Of a stretch of DNA of 64,000 bases, positions 22,659-34,199 are shown in pieces. How positions within the stretch are numbered: position 1 is the first letter of the stretch; every line of letters begins with the position of its first letter. The stretch is from Gamarada debralockiae (Eukaryota; Ascomycota; Leotiomycetes; Helotiales; Hyphodiscaceae), in contig NXFV01000401.1 of assembly GCA_002803225.1 (NCBI GenBank), positions 1 through 64,000 on the forward strand, read 5' to 3'. The notes under the pieces are model-generated. The model made no database searches. It saw only the letters and a program-made list of their open reading frames with translations, and was not told the DNA's origin. Position numbers and translations under genes: made by a program.

Positions 22659-22831
22659 TCTCAACCCCTGGTGGGGGGCAACGCTCGGCAAGGCTGAAAG
22701 AAAGAGAAAACCCGTGCACGGGCTTGTCTCCCCGGCGGCTGCATTTGGTGACGACATTGAAGCCAAACGCTCATTTCCCCAAACATCTCCCAACTTCCAA
22801 TTCCACTCTCAAGCAGCCAGAATTCATCACC

Positions 22832-23836
22832 ATGGCTCTCATCGAAAACTGGATGCCTCCGTCGCGCGAAAATTGGGAGTTGGTCGTGTATCTCTTCCAA
22901 TTCTTTCCTCTGGTACGCATGGCTCTCGTGCGACATGTAAACAGATGCTGACAGCTGGTAGGTGACCATCTTTCAGTGGATTCAACCATGGTACGGCGCA
23001 GGGAAGACCTCCGGTGAGAGTAAACTCAATATACCTGGCAAAATCGCCTGGATGTCGATGGAGGTTTGGGGGATGATTACGCTGTTGTACGTTATGTATA
23101 CGGTTCCTTCGCAGAACGGCATCAACGGCATCGGAGCATTACCTTGGGAGAATAAAGCTATGGCTGGCATGTTCGTACGTTTCCCTCCCGCTCTCACTCG
23201 GTTTTATCTGATATGACAGATGCTAATGTTCAGCAGGTTATTCATTACCTCTACCGCGCCGTCCTGAGCCCCCTCCTCAACCCCTCAATGTCCCCCATCC
23301 ACGTCGGCGTCTGGCTCTCCGCCGTCTCTTTCCAGGTCGCAAATGGTCTCACAATCGGCGGCTGGCTCGGCGGCTACGGTCCACAAACGCGTTTTGACTG
23401 GGCTCCCGAATTGAACTACAAAGTTGGCGGACGCATAGGGTTGGGTATGATGATATGGGCATTAGGATTCTTCGCGAACATATTCCACGACGATGAGCTG
23501 CGCGAGATCCGACGTGCCGCCCTACGCGCACAGAAATCCAGAGAGGCACAACAAAATGAGAAGGCGAAGGGCAACAAGGGCGTGGACAAGGTTTATATGA
23601 TTCCGCAGAACGGCCTGTTTGAGTTGATACTTTACCCGCATTATTTGTGTGAGTGGATTGAGTGGGGTGGGTTCTGGTTGATGGCGGGAAGCGGATGTAC
23701 GCCAGCCAGGAACTTTGTGCTTAATGAGATCGCGACGATGTTGCCAAGGGCTGTGCAGGGAAAGCAGTGGTATATTGAGAGATTTGGGAAGGAAAAGGTT
23801 GGTAGGAAGAAGGCGATTATTCCTTGGCTCTTGTGA
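22832..23836 (+). CDS. Steroid 5-alpha-reductase family protein
   Basis: Three exons (22832-22912, 22962-23174, 23237-23836) with introns of 49 and 62 bp give 297 aa. It is a polytopic membrane protein of the 3-oxo-5-alpha-steroid 4-dehydrogenase family, which reduces a C=C bond next to a carbonyl using NADPH. The C-terminal landmark is present: YMIPQNGLFELILYPHYLCE followed by WIEWGGFWLMAGSG. So is the mid-protein block with FFANIFHDDELREIRR, a form of the family's NxxHDxxL motif. The first ATG lies in ACCATGG context. Substrate cannot be read from the sequence: ergosterol-pathway, polyprenol or very-long-chain enoyl substrates are all used by relatives. A Lys-rich loop (SREAQQNEKAKGNKG) is inserted before the C-terminal block. 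Confidence 0.88.
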
Positions 23837-24098
23837 GGGGCGGCTCTTGAAGGGGGTTAGCGGGTTCGGCAAGGGATTTCATCATGGAGGGATGCTAAGC
23901 ATAAGCATGAATAATGTGGAAGATGCATTAATTTGTATTCATTGGTAGAGCAGCGTAAAATCAGACACAGTCGCTGAAACAGTCACAAAACATAAACTTC
24001 AAGCTAAGTCTAACCCGGTCATTATCCACATCAATCATCGCTCATTCAACATGATCCCATCCCATCAAACATGAACACTCGTGAGAGATCTCGAAATA

Positions 24099-25727
24099 CT
24101 ATTGATCCCTCGACCCTCTGCTTTCAGGTCGTCTTTTTCGCTTCTCTTCCAGGATCGCTGCCCGCTTTTCTAGATTCTTTATTGGGTCGTTCTTTGCGTC
24201 TCCACCTTGACCTGGATTAGCCATCTCGTACTCGAACATCTTGATGAATTTGTAGAAGACCCCAATCAAGGAACCAAGAATTGGTCCAACCCCTATTGAT
24301 GATTGGCCAGAAATCACTAAGGTAGTGGTGAGTGGAGATGAACTTACGATAAATCCAGTGATCATGATCGAGTACTCCCGTAACAACACAAGGACCGAAA
24401 CTTCTCGCAGGATTGAGAGAGCCACCAGTACAGTAAACACTGACCATCTCCGCGATGAGCAAGGCAAGTCCAATACTAACAGGAGCAATGAACGTAGCCT
24501 TATGTTTCTCCTTCGCCACATGAAGATTGTAAAGACCAATTCACCCATAAGAATGGCTTCATAAAAACACCTTGCACTAAGCTCGCACCTCCCGCCAGCG
24601 TCGTTCTGACACTGAGCGAAGTAGGGAAAAGACCAAGCACCATAGCAGAAGTGGCAATTCCTTCACAGATTTGAGCAAAGAATAGACAGATACATAGAAC
24701 GACTAGGAGAGCGCCGACAAGAACCATGCCCAAGGTCACGGCTGGGTTGAAAAGCCCTCCAGTGATATGGAAAAAGATCCAGGCGTTGACCATGCGCGAG
24801 AAGCCGAAAATTACGGAGATGTAGAGGTAGACGGAGATGTTGAAACCGGTTGTCCTCCAGATGTGGTGTTACTGGTTGAAAAGGAGTCGGAGGGTGCGGA
24901 GGATTGGATATTGGCTACTTGTGTGCCGGCGAAGGCGAAGAAGAGAAACATGGTAGTGCCGACGAACTCGCCAATTGTTGCAACAAAGTCTGCTGATTGG
25001 TTAGTGATTGGATAAATGAATGTATTGGCAGGACGTACGATTGTTGAAGTTGCTGTTCATCCATTGCAACCTCATGACCAGAGCCTTCTCTTCAGGAGTC
25101 GAGCTCTTGAAACCTATCGTTTTTCTCCCCTTCTTCGCTCGTTCGTGATCACACCCATCCACACTCCTCGGCAGAGATGCCAGACTTCTTCCCCCAAGAC
25201 AAGCCATCTCCTTCCTCCAAGTCCCGATTGTAATGGCTTCTCGACTCGTCAAAGAACGGTTTGGACGCAGACGAAGGTCTCTTCTCCCATCCATCAATGT
25301 TACGGTACGTCCTTGGTTGTCTCGAACACTCGTATTGATCAGGGTACGCGGGCGGTGGGTAGTAGCGGTCGTAGTCGTCGCCGCGATAATATGCGTCGTC
25401 TCTTGATCTTAGTGCCTTTCTCGAGCTAGTTTTGATGGAGCAGAAGGCTGGCCGCTCACAGTCATACTCACCTCCGGACTATCTGCGTGAAGGTAGTGGG
25501 TCCGAGGCGTTGACGCTAGGCCTGCGTCTGGTTCGTGGGACCTCGGGATCGGAGTACTGATGGGTGTCGACTGGTGTTCGTTCGGGAAAGAGAGCGCGGG
25601 AACTGGGATTGTAGGGTCGTCGTGGTGATGCTAAGACTGGGGGAGTGACTGGGCATCAGATGAGTTCGCCGTCAGGGGTTTTACCGCCATAGTGTTGAGG
25701 CAGCTTGCTGGGCCTGTTGCCCGACAT
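24099..25727 (-). pseudogene. Aquaporin with long N-terminal tail, decayed
   Basis: A major intrinsic protein (water/glycerol channel). The two pore motifs survive: GGLFNPAVTLG and GGSLNPARSFG. The Arg after the second NPA is the usual selectivity-filter residue of water channels. An N-terminal extension rich in Tyr, Asp and Arg (DDAYYRGDDYDRYYPPP, then RNIDGWEKRP) and the tail EYEMANPGQGGDAKNDP are typical of filamentous-fungal aquaporins. Introns at 25038-24990 and 24347-24293 are still well formed. The frame is broken at about 24845 (after SGGQ), 24565 (before EAILMGELVF) and 24520 (before AKEKHK), each one base short. There is also a TGA about 24 codons after the start, and at least one further break in the tail. 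No continuous product can be made. The lesions are far denser than in neighbouring genes, so loss of function is likely real. Confidence 0.8.
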
Positions 25728-27037
25728 GGTTTCGAAGGCGAGAGGTGGAGGTATATAAACGGGCGGTATCCAAAGACGTGAGGGTCGACGTTGTAGTACC
25801 AGTGCTTTCTCCGTGGTGATATGTTTATCCCGTAGGGGAGTAGTTCAGTCAAATGAATGTGTAAAGTATGATAGTTGATAATACAGAAATAAAGTGATGG
25901 GATTCTATCCAATATACTATATTGGTTCATCGCCGCTCCTCGAGCCTTGACCAGCCCTCACAATCCCATTATGATCTCCCCAATCTTGCCCTTTGTTCAT
26001 TTCCTTAGTCATTAAAATTATCTCCCGGCCACCTACGTATTGAAGAACTTCGTCCACTTCAGATGTCCTGTCCATGCACTTAACATGTTCGTATTATGAA
26101 GTATTTCTGCAGATAACGTTTATCAGCGGACCCAAATGATTGAGCTCGTCGAACCCAAACTTTTGATGAAGGGACTACCCTAGTGCAAATCAATGCAAGT
26201 CAACGTGGAATTGGGGCGTACGAAATCTTCTGGCGTAGCCGAACTCTAGAACGTTGACAAGGACGGCACGTGCATCTTCAACTAGCCAAATGACGTCGAT
26301 GACACTGTCAGATGAAAGTATTTAAGTACGAGTATATGCGAAGAGAGGTGTGAAACCGGGAAAGAAAAGAACTTTGCTGCTTTCAGGGGTATATCAGCTA
26401 TTGATATAAGGGTCGCCGGGATGGACCTCGCTGTCGTTCAAGCGAGACACCTGGCAGTACGTTCCAACTACCTGTGTGGAGTATCGCCAACCTCTTTGTG
26501 ACAACGGCCAGGGTTCATGATAACTCAAGATCTGATAATGAAATCAGATCGCGGTAAGACCTTGGATATTGGGAACAGGTCGGATCAAGACGATGGAAAG
26601 CGGCTGGAGATGCTCTGAAAACGTGCGCCACGAAGCCGATAGTTCATCCCTCACAACATTGTTTTAGCCCCCTAATGCCAGTTAGAAGTGTTATCTCGAC
26701 GAAATGACGACTTGAAATGCTCATTTGAACGGGATTGTCCCCAATCTTACGAGATCAGCCCATAGAGTTGACTCTTTCGAAAAGGGTGAAGTTGGAGAGT
26801 TGCTGAAATCTTTTGACATCAGGTGGAGTAATGCCATCACGTGATGATGTACACAGCATCCTGCCCCCATTCTCCACTCCCTGATTTAGGAGATCCGTTG
26901 CTGATACAATTTCTTATAATGGAGACTCTGGAGCGTCAGACCGCTCACTCCCTAACAACGATGTTCGCTTTTGGCAGCAAATGCACTTGCAAGAATTGCT
27001 TTTTTTTTGAGCTTTGACCCCCTTCCATCCCGATAGG
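25728..27037. other. Intergenic between aquaporin remnant and transposon island
   Basis: About 1.3 kb of normal base composition with no recognisable gene. It ends in a run of T and A near 27000 just before the left transposon terminus. Confidence 0.4.
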
Positions 27038-27084
27038 TAATACTCGGGTTCCCTGTTAAAATCCCACCCCACCAAAAATCCCAC
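27038..27084 (+). repeat. Left terminal inverted repeat of the Fot1-like element
   Basis: This pairs with 37361-37407 on the opposite strand. The two share the CTCGGGTTCCCT block, the AAAATCCCACCCCA block and the AAAAATCCCAC block, with a few differences between them. Confidence 0.85.
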
Positions 27085-27124
27085 TTTTTACTTCGCCAGC
27101 ACTACACACTAAAAGTCGAATAAA

Positions 27125-28354
27125 ATGCGCAATTTACATCGGATTCCGGAGGCGATTGCAGATTTAGAAAGCCAAGAGGTCCCTAATATCAAAGCTACTA
27201 CCGAAAAGTATAATCTAGAACGTACGACGCTAGGAAACCGATAGAAAGGCAAATCGACTTTAATAGAGAAGTGTGTCTTTGTCTACCGCTAGTGCCTTAC
27301 CAACTCCTAAGAGAGAGCTCTAGTAGGGCTTATAAACGAGCTTACTAACCGAAGAATGCCTCCGACTATTGTGATCGTTAAGAACTTAGTAAAGGAGATT
27401 AAGGGATGCGCGGTAAGAAAGAACTAGACAACGTCTTTTATGTATAAGCACAAGGATAAGCTAAAAAGTCTATACTTGAAGAGTATTAATAATAAGCGTA
27501 TTAAGGGCGAATATCCACTTGCTTATAAGCTATTTTATGAATTAGTTGAGTACTTTTTTGCGTTACTTTAATAGTTATACTACTTTAAACCTTATTGACT
27601 ACTCTTTTACTATAGCTTCTCGAAGTAATCGAAGAATATAATATCATTGCGAATAATATATAGAACATTAATAAAAAGGGGTTCTTAATTAGAATAGGGG
27701 CTAAAATACAAAGAATTATGTCCCGGGCAGCCTATAAGTAAGGCAAATATCGATAGTCTACTTAAGATAGGAACCGCGAGTTTATTACTTTTATTATATA
27801 CGTTTATGCCTTAGGCAATATAATCCCACTAACTTTATTATACAAAGGGAAGTCTAAGGACCTTTAAGATACTTAAGTAAAGGAGTTAAAGGACCTAGAC
27901 GATCTATTCTTTAGAGCTACGGAAAATAGATAAACAAATGATACGTATAGCCTAAAGTAGTTATAAGAGGTCTTTGAACTAAGAACTCGGCCTATAAGAC
28001 AAACAACTAAGCGTCTCTTAATTATCAATAATCACTCGAGTTATATTAATCTTTGGTTTATTAAATAAGCTAATGATTATAGAATTATTATCTTGATTTT
28101 ACCTCCTTACGCAACGTATAGACTTTAGCCTCTAGATATTAACTACTTCTAGCCCTTAGCTACAAAATACTAAGTGAAGCTCGATTAATAGCTTTACAAA
28201 TCTCTTAGCTAAATAAGTATATTAAAACGCAATTTCTATGAGATTTTTAGGCCTACTTAACTCGAATCTTTTACTTTAGCTAATATCTAAGGAGGCTTCG
28301 CTAAAGTAAGCATTTGGCTATTTTTACTACTAGTTGTACTTAATACAATCAAGC
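27125..28354 (+). pseudogene. Fot1/pogo transposase, N-terminal and DDE part, RIP-degraded
   Basis: It starts at the ATG at 27125. The first 39 codons (IPEAIADLESQEVPNIKATT, then KYNLERTTL) form the psq-type helix-turn-helix that binds the transposon ends. The CENP-B-type second DNA-binding region follows (NRRMPPTIVIVKNLVKEIKG, then KHKDKLKSLYLKSI). The catalytic core is visible as KKGFLIRIGAKIQRIM, then REFITFIIYVYALGNIIPL, then RLLIINNHSSYINLWFI, the counterparts of the DDE blocks. The frame is cut by many TAG and TAA codons and some shifts, and finally by the retrotransposon at 28355. It is not functional. Confidence 0.85.
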
Positions 28355-28551
28355 TGTGATGGCGGGATCGATGCAAAGGTCTGAAGCGCGGAGTTCAAAG
28401 ATCACGGTTTATTGAGAATACTAAGCTAAAGAAAGAAGGAAAGGAAAGGAAGAGGGTAAGCCTCGACTTTTATGATACTAGGGTCGACCCCTGCACGGCC
28501 GTCCACTGGTTCCAGCCGCAAATACATCATGTGATAGTACCAGCTATTATA
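28355..28551 (-). repeat. LTR of the chromovirus (downstream copy in element sense)
   Basis: 197 bp. It pairs with 36335-36531. About 13 positions differ between the two and all are transitions (G/A or C/T), as expected from RIP. No indel separates them. Confidence 0.92.
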
Positions 28552-28563
28552 TTACCCCCCCTT
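28552..28563 (-). other. Polypurine tract of the chromovirus
   Basis: On the minus strand this reads AAGGGGGGGTAA directly before the LTR. It is the usual primer site for second-strand synthesis and confirms the minus orientation of the element. Confidence 0.7.
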
Positions 28564-28899
28564 AAAAGAAATCTAAATGCCCTTATTTAGGCCAAATACC
28601 CATAATTACCAATTCTCCTCCGTAAGTTCCGCCCCCTAAGTCCCTAAAATTGCCCCTCTATCCTCTATTTATATATTACATAGGGTCTATTCTCTGCCAG
28701 AGCTACCTAATTTACCGCCCGAGTTACCTAGTCCTCTTAATCCATCGATCTAATCACATTAATTCCGGCGTCGATTATAGCGTCTATAAGCGACGTAGTC
28801 GGTATAACTGATATTAGGACTAATACGCTTGGGCAGGAGTCGGATTAAGGTCAAGGAGATAGTTAGATTACCGTGGCGGGTATAGACTTAGCTATAGGC

Positions 28900-30010
28900 T
28901 TCTTCGAGGTAGTTACCGACGTCTTAGCGGAGCTTTGCTTTAATTATTTGATTTAGATATAAGCTTTCTTAACGTCAGACTTAAATTTATTGAGTTGATT
29001 TCAAAGTTCTTAGATCGAGAGTCGTGCTTTAGCTAGCTTAGTAGCTTTATCATCGTAACCTAAGACCTTTAGCTTCTCTATAATAGCTAAGTACTTACCC
29101 TTTATATTCTTTCTAGCGACTATTTTAGTATTTATAATAAGTATATCGATATTATCTAGGTATTCGCCGCGCTTCTTAGTATCAAGGATCGTCTTCTAGC
29201 TATTGATCTTAGACTAGCGCTTAGAACGAGTGGCGCGTATAGTCGACGTAACGGTAGTCTTGCCGCCGGTTTTTAAGTGCTTTATAGGAGTAGAGGTAGC
29301 AATAGTTGACTTCTTACACTTTCCGCCGCAGGGTCGAGCTTCCTCCTCTCCTTTATCGTCCTCTTTATCTTTATTGTCCTCTTCGTCTTCGTTGTTCTCG
29401 TTGTCTTTATCGTTTTCGCTATTATATAGGGTTTCGATAATAAGTATATTATTATTATTAGGGTACTAACAAGGGGATCCGAGTCTATCTATATTGACTT
29501 GATTATCATTAGTATATTAATAGGGCGATCTAAGTCCGTCTATATCAGCTTGTTTGTCGTCGAGGTACGGGTAAGGGGATTCGAGTTCGTACATATTAAC
29601 TTATTCGTTGTCAGCGTACTAACGAGGGGATATAAGTCTGTCTATATTAGCTTATTCGTTATTAGTATAGCTAGCTATAATCTCTTTAGCTATTATTTCT
29701 AGGATTTAGTCCAAGGTAGCGCGCATAGCGTTTTAAGCGTCGACTTGTTCTTATATAACTATATTACTATTGCCGTCAATAAAGCTCGTTTCGCCGTTAG
29801 GATTATAGATTATCGTATAGACTAAGTCAGAGACGCTAATATTATAGTCGAGGCTTCTAAGTATCTAATTAATTTGTCTACTACTAGCGTCGGGTCCTAC
29901 TATTTCAACAATTGCAAGGTAATAGTAGTAGCGAATTAGTCGAGGGTTAGTAGCTAAAGGGTCGTCATCGATATTAGATTAATATTAATAATAAAGGTAA
30001 TTATCTATTA
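28900..30010 (-). pseudogene. Extra ORF of the chromovirus, unknown, with 17-residue repeats
   Basis: It lies between the chromodomain end and the downstream LTR, where most chromoviruses have nothing. Read on the minus strand with RIP-like stops ignored, it gives an N-terminal part (RLIRYYYYLAIVEIVGPDAS, then DYNISVSDLVYTIIYNPNGE). Next come four repeats of a 17-residue unit like NNEQVNIDRLxSPY, then a long Asp/Glu/Asn/Lys tract, a CGGKCKK cluster and a Lys-rich helical C part. No family is recognised. It could be a captured host gene or an element-specific accessory protein. Confidence 0.5.
29471..29674. repeat. Four tandem copies of a 51-bp unit
   Basis: Starts at 29471, 29522, 29573 and 29624, with exact 51-bp spacing and many transitions between copies. 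The period is a multiple of three, and the unit encodes the 17-residue repeat of the extra ORF on the minus strand. Confidence 0.8.
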
Positions 30011-30399
30011 GAGGTAGCTAACGTACGTATATAATTATCGCTAATTCACTTTTATATTATATTCCTTAAAGTAAGAGTAAGATTAAATAGTAAAAGAGGG
30101 TTTTAGATAAAGAGTATAGTATTAAGGTAATAAGGGGAATATATCAAGTCTAAAACGATTATAGGCACTATAAATAGCAGTAATAAAGGGAAGATAATAA
30201 AGTTTTAATAAAACCCTAAAAATAGCTATACTTTCCTTCTTCTCTAGTAACAAGAGCCCTAATACTATAGCTTATTATTATCTACGTAATCTTTATCGAA
30301 TCTATCTTCTTCTATATATCGAATCCAAGATTCTAATCTAATAAGTAGGCCTACTTCGTCCAGGTATTACTTATAAAACTTACGAAGTATTATTACTAT

Positions 30400-33300
30400 A
30401 TTCTTAAAGTTAAAGGTAAAGTACTATTAATCGTCTACGTCCTACCCTATCCACTCGACCTTATAATAGAGCTTGCTATACTTTATACGAGATAATAAAA
30501 TCCGGTCGACCTCCTATTCTAGTTTGCTATTCATATCAGTAGCGTCTAGCTCTTAATTGACTTAGCCTAGTAAGGGGTTATTAGGGTCTTTATAGAGTCT
30601 ATTAATATAGAAAATCAGCTAAATCTTATAGCTAGCCGGCAGCTCGAGTTAGTATAAGTATCCTACTATCTCAAGGATCCTAAATAGTCCGGCTAATAGA
30701 TAGTCTAGCTTATCTGACAGGTAGTCTATCCTCTAGGTCTTCTTGATCATGTAAACCTTATCCCCTAGGCCAAAATCTAGTATCCGCCGCTTCTTGTTCG
30801 CTTACTTCATTTAATAGTCTTAAGCTCTTACTATACAGGTCCTAGTATATATAACTATATTATCGATTCTCTTCGCCTATTACTATACTTTCTCCCTATT
30901 AAGCTTCTCTCTTAGCGTTCGAAACTCTTCCGTCACTAGCGTCCAGTCGAAGTCTAAACAGGGTTCGTATCTATAGTCGACTATTAATAGGGATAGGCCA
31001 GTGGATTCGTAGGAGCATATAGCTCCAGCTGTATCGAGGGCTAGTAAAAGGTCTGCCCAGTCGTCTTAGTAGTAGTTAACGAAGGGACGCAAGCGGGTAT
31101 CAATAATTTAATTAATAATTTCGGTCTGACTATCAGTTTAGGCATATTCTGCCGTTAAGAGCTTCAACTTAGTCCTAGTAAGCTTAGACAATTTATCTAT
31201 AAAGTCTAAAATAAATTAAGGACCTTAGTCACTAGTAATTATTAAGAGATAACCCCAGAACCTCTATAAGTAGCGATAGAATAACGAGGCAGTAGTCCTA
31301 GTAGTTACGCTCTTAGTAGTCAGCAGGCTAATATATCGTTTAGATAGTCGATCGACTATAACGAAGATATTATTATATCCTTTACTTACTAAGCCTAGGA
31401 CATAGAAGTCCATAGAAAGGTCGTTCTAAGTTCGTAAGAGGACTAGTAGTAGGTATAATAGGCCAGGTATCTTATCCCTTAGCTTATAGGATTTCCGGCA
31501 CCCCTAGTAGTTTACTATATATCAGTTAACTTCACTACCCTAATTTAGCTACTAATAGAGCCTCTTAAGCAAGGCCTTTGTCTTGTTCCTACTGGGATAA
31601 GCTATAGCCGTAGTAGTATAGACTTATTATATAAGACAGGTCTATAGGTTATTATAGCCGTCTAGTACAACTACTTTCTTATCATAGAGCAGTAGACCAG
31701 TCGATATCTCCTACAAACCTGCCTTTTCCTAGGCTTTAGTCCGTTCTAATTCAAGGCTTAGGTCTATACAGTTAGCTTATAGGACCTCCTCTATTACTCT
31801 CAACTCATCTATTACTTCAATTTCAACTAAAGTAAGGAGGACTTCTAGCGGGAAGACTAGTCTAGTCTTCTCGGCTTCCTTCGCTAGCTTTTACGTAAGC
31901 ATTAATTTGTCTTTTTAGGACAGGATATTAGTAATAGCGTTTTCTTTACCTAGATAATAGGTAATCTTATAATAGAACTAGGATAGTATATCTATCTACT
32001 ATATCTAGCACTTATTAAGGAGCTTCTTCGTTCCGAAGTACTCTAGTACTTTATAGTTAGTAATAATTAAGAAGCTTAGTAGGCTAGCGAGTTCTACCTA
32101 CTATTCTTTAAGTCCTAAGATAACGGCAAGAAGCTCTTTATTATAAATCTCGTAGTAGGTCTCTATCCCTTAAAGAGCCTTAGAGTAGAATATAACAGGA
32201 TGCCATTATCCGTCAGAGGCGTACTTTTAGGAGAGTACTCCTATAGCGGCGAGGTCTAAACAGTCGGTTTTTAGCTAGGTTTCTCAGTTATACTAGAAAT
32301 AAAGAAGGATTAGGGCTAATAAGAGTAGTATTTTAAGTCATTTAAAAGAGTCTAGTTAATTCTCATTAAGTGTAAACTTCGGCGGGACGTCCTTCCTAGT
32401 TAGCTAGTTTAGCGGGCGTAAGACACGACTATATACTTAGATAAACCTCTAGTAGAAGTTGCAAAAGCTAAGGAACGACCAGACCCCTCTTCTTATCAAG
32501 GGCGGCTCCTAGTCATAGATAATAGTAATTTTGATAGGGTCTACTTAGACGCCTTAGTCAGATACTATAAACCCTAGAAAAGTCGTTTTTAATACTTCAA
32601 ACTCGTATTTACAGATATCGACTTATAATCCAGTATCTCTGAGCTTTTATAGGACGATTTAGATATACTATTAGTATTCTCTTTTATCCTTAGAAAAGAT
32701 CAATATATCATCGATATATACAGAGCAAAAGTTGTCTAAATAGTCTATAAGAATAGTATTAATATACCGTTAGAATATAGCCGGCCTATTATAGAGTCTA
32801 AAGGGCAAGACCACTAGTTTAAAAGAGCCGTACCTTATCCGGAAGGCTGCCTATACTATAGACGCTTGTTCTATAAGGATCCGATTAAAGGCGTATTATA
32901 TATCGAGTTTAGTAAATACTAATAATTTAGCTAATCGGTCGAGTATCTCTAAGATAAGAGATAAGAGGTATCGATCCTTCTTTGTTAAGGTATTTAGCTA
33001 ACGATAGTTAATATAAAAGTATAGACTCCTATCCTTTTTCTTGATAAATAGAACTAGTAACAAATAGGGGGAGTCCGATAGTTTAATGAATCCCTTCTTC
33101 AAATTCTCTACTAGGTATTCTCTTATTTTCTCTAGCTCTTAGGTACTTATTTTGTAGAGATAGGCTATCTTTATTAATAGTTCCGGTCTATTAAAGTATA
33201 GCTTATAGTCAAATAGTTAGGATTAAGGAAGAGTATCTACGGCTTTCTTTGAGAAGGTATTAGCTAGGTTATATAACTATACTAGTAGAGAGGCTCATAA

Positions 33301-34130
33301 CTCTTCGAGTTCTCTAGTATTAAAGGATATAGTATCACTAAAGATATCCGGCTTATCTCCGTCAAGGGTATATACGACGTCCTTAGCTAGGGCATAGCAC
33401 CCGGACGCTTGCGTCCTTTCTAGTCGTCAAAGCAACGTGGTTTGTCGGGCTCCTTAGTATAGCTTCTGTCCCTGCTTCTCAAGTACTTAATTGATCTCGT
33501 TAATAGTCACTAATCTAATATAATAGTTTATTTCCTTAGTACTTATCTGGAACGCAGTAGCCCTAATAAGACAGATAGAGTTATTATTCTAGGTATCTAT
33601 CTCTATAGCGTCGAGATCTAGTTCTTCTTTTCTTAGTTAGTACTTAACCTTTCGTATCTAGAAGTCTTTTACTAGTAGTAAGGGCGAGTTCTTCTTTTCT
33701 TTTAAATATCTACTACCTATTCTTTTTAAGACTTTAGTCGGAGTATCAAAAAGTCGGTCTTAATGACTTATATCCCACTAGTCTGCTTTATAGTCTTCTA
33801 GCTAGTAGAGGCGATTTCGTCAATAGTCTAGCAAGACATCGTATATCACTAGCTACTTCCTTCTTAAGATTAGATCGTAGGAGCTAAGTTCAGTAGCGAG
33901 GAGATATTATTAGAGTTAGATATACTTATTAAGGTCTAAATTAGTCTCTAGTATTTCCCAGATAGCCTCACTAGACTATCTATCGAAGCCTCGTAGGAGA
34001 ATTAGCCTCTTTAAATTATATACTAGCAATTGTAGTGCCTTTATTAATAGGCGAACATACTTTTAGTTAATTAGAGTATATACATTCGCTCCGGAGTCTA
34101 CTAAGGCTTTAAAAGGAGTATCTTTACTAT
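30400..34130 (-). pseudogene. pol: Chromovirus pol: protease, RT, RNase H, integrase, chromodomain
   Basis: From the 5' side of the element: the protease active site at about 34112-34075 (KALVDSGANVYTLI); the reverse transcriptase catalytic motif at about 32730-32689 (VYIDDILIFSKD, the YxDD box); the RT/RNase H border with the FLGF-like text near 32600-32540; the integrase at about 31560-30930 (TAEYA.TDSQTEIINQIIDT, then LRPFVNYYQDDWADLL); and the chromodomain at about 30510-30410 (EVDRILLSRI, then KLYYKVEWIG). The chromodomain would direct integration to modified heterochromatin. All parts are riddled with TAG and TAA codons and cannot be translated as one protein. Confidence 0.88.
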
Positions 34131-34199
34131 CCTAGTATAATTTGTATTCGACTAGGAACTAGTTCCCGCCGATTAGTTAGGACAGGTCAATCGGTCCTT

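Noticed and set aside
24767..25429. Plus-strand frames over the aquaporin locus
   Set aside because: They are shadows of the aquaporin remnant, which shows NPA boxes and well-formed introns on the minus strand.
29230..29469. Plus-strand frame with Ser/Leu run
   Set aside because: Antisense of the Asp/Glu/Lys tract of the extra chromovirus ORF.
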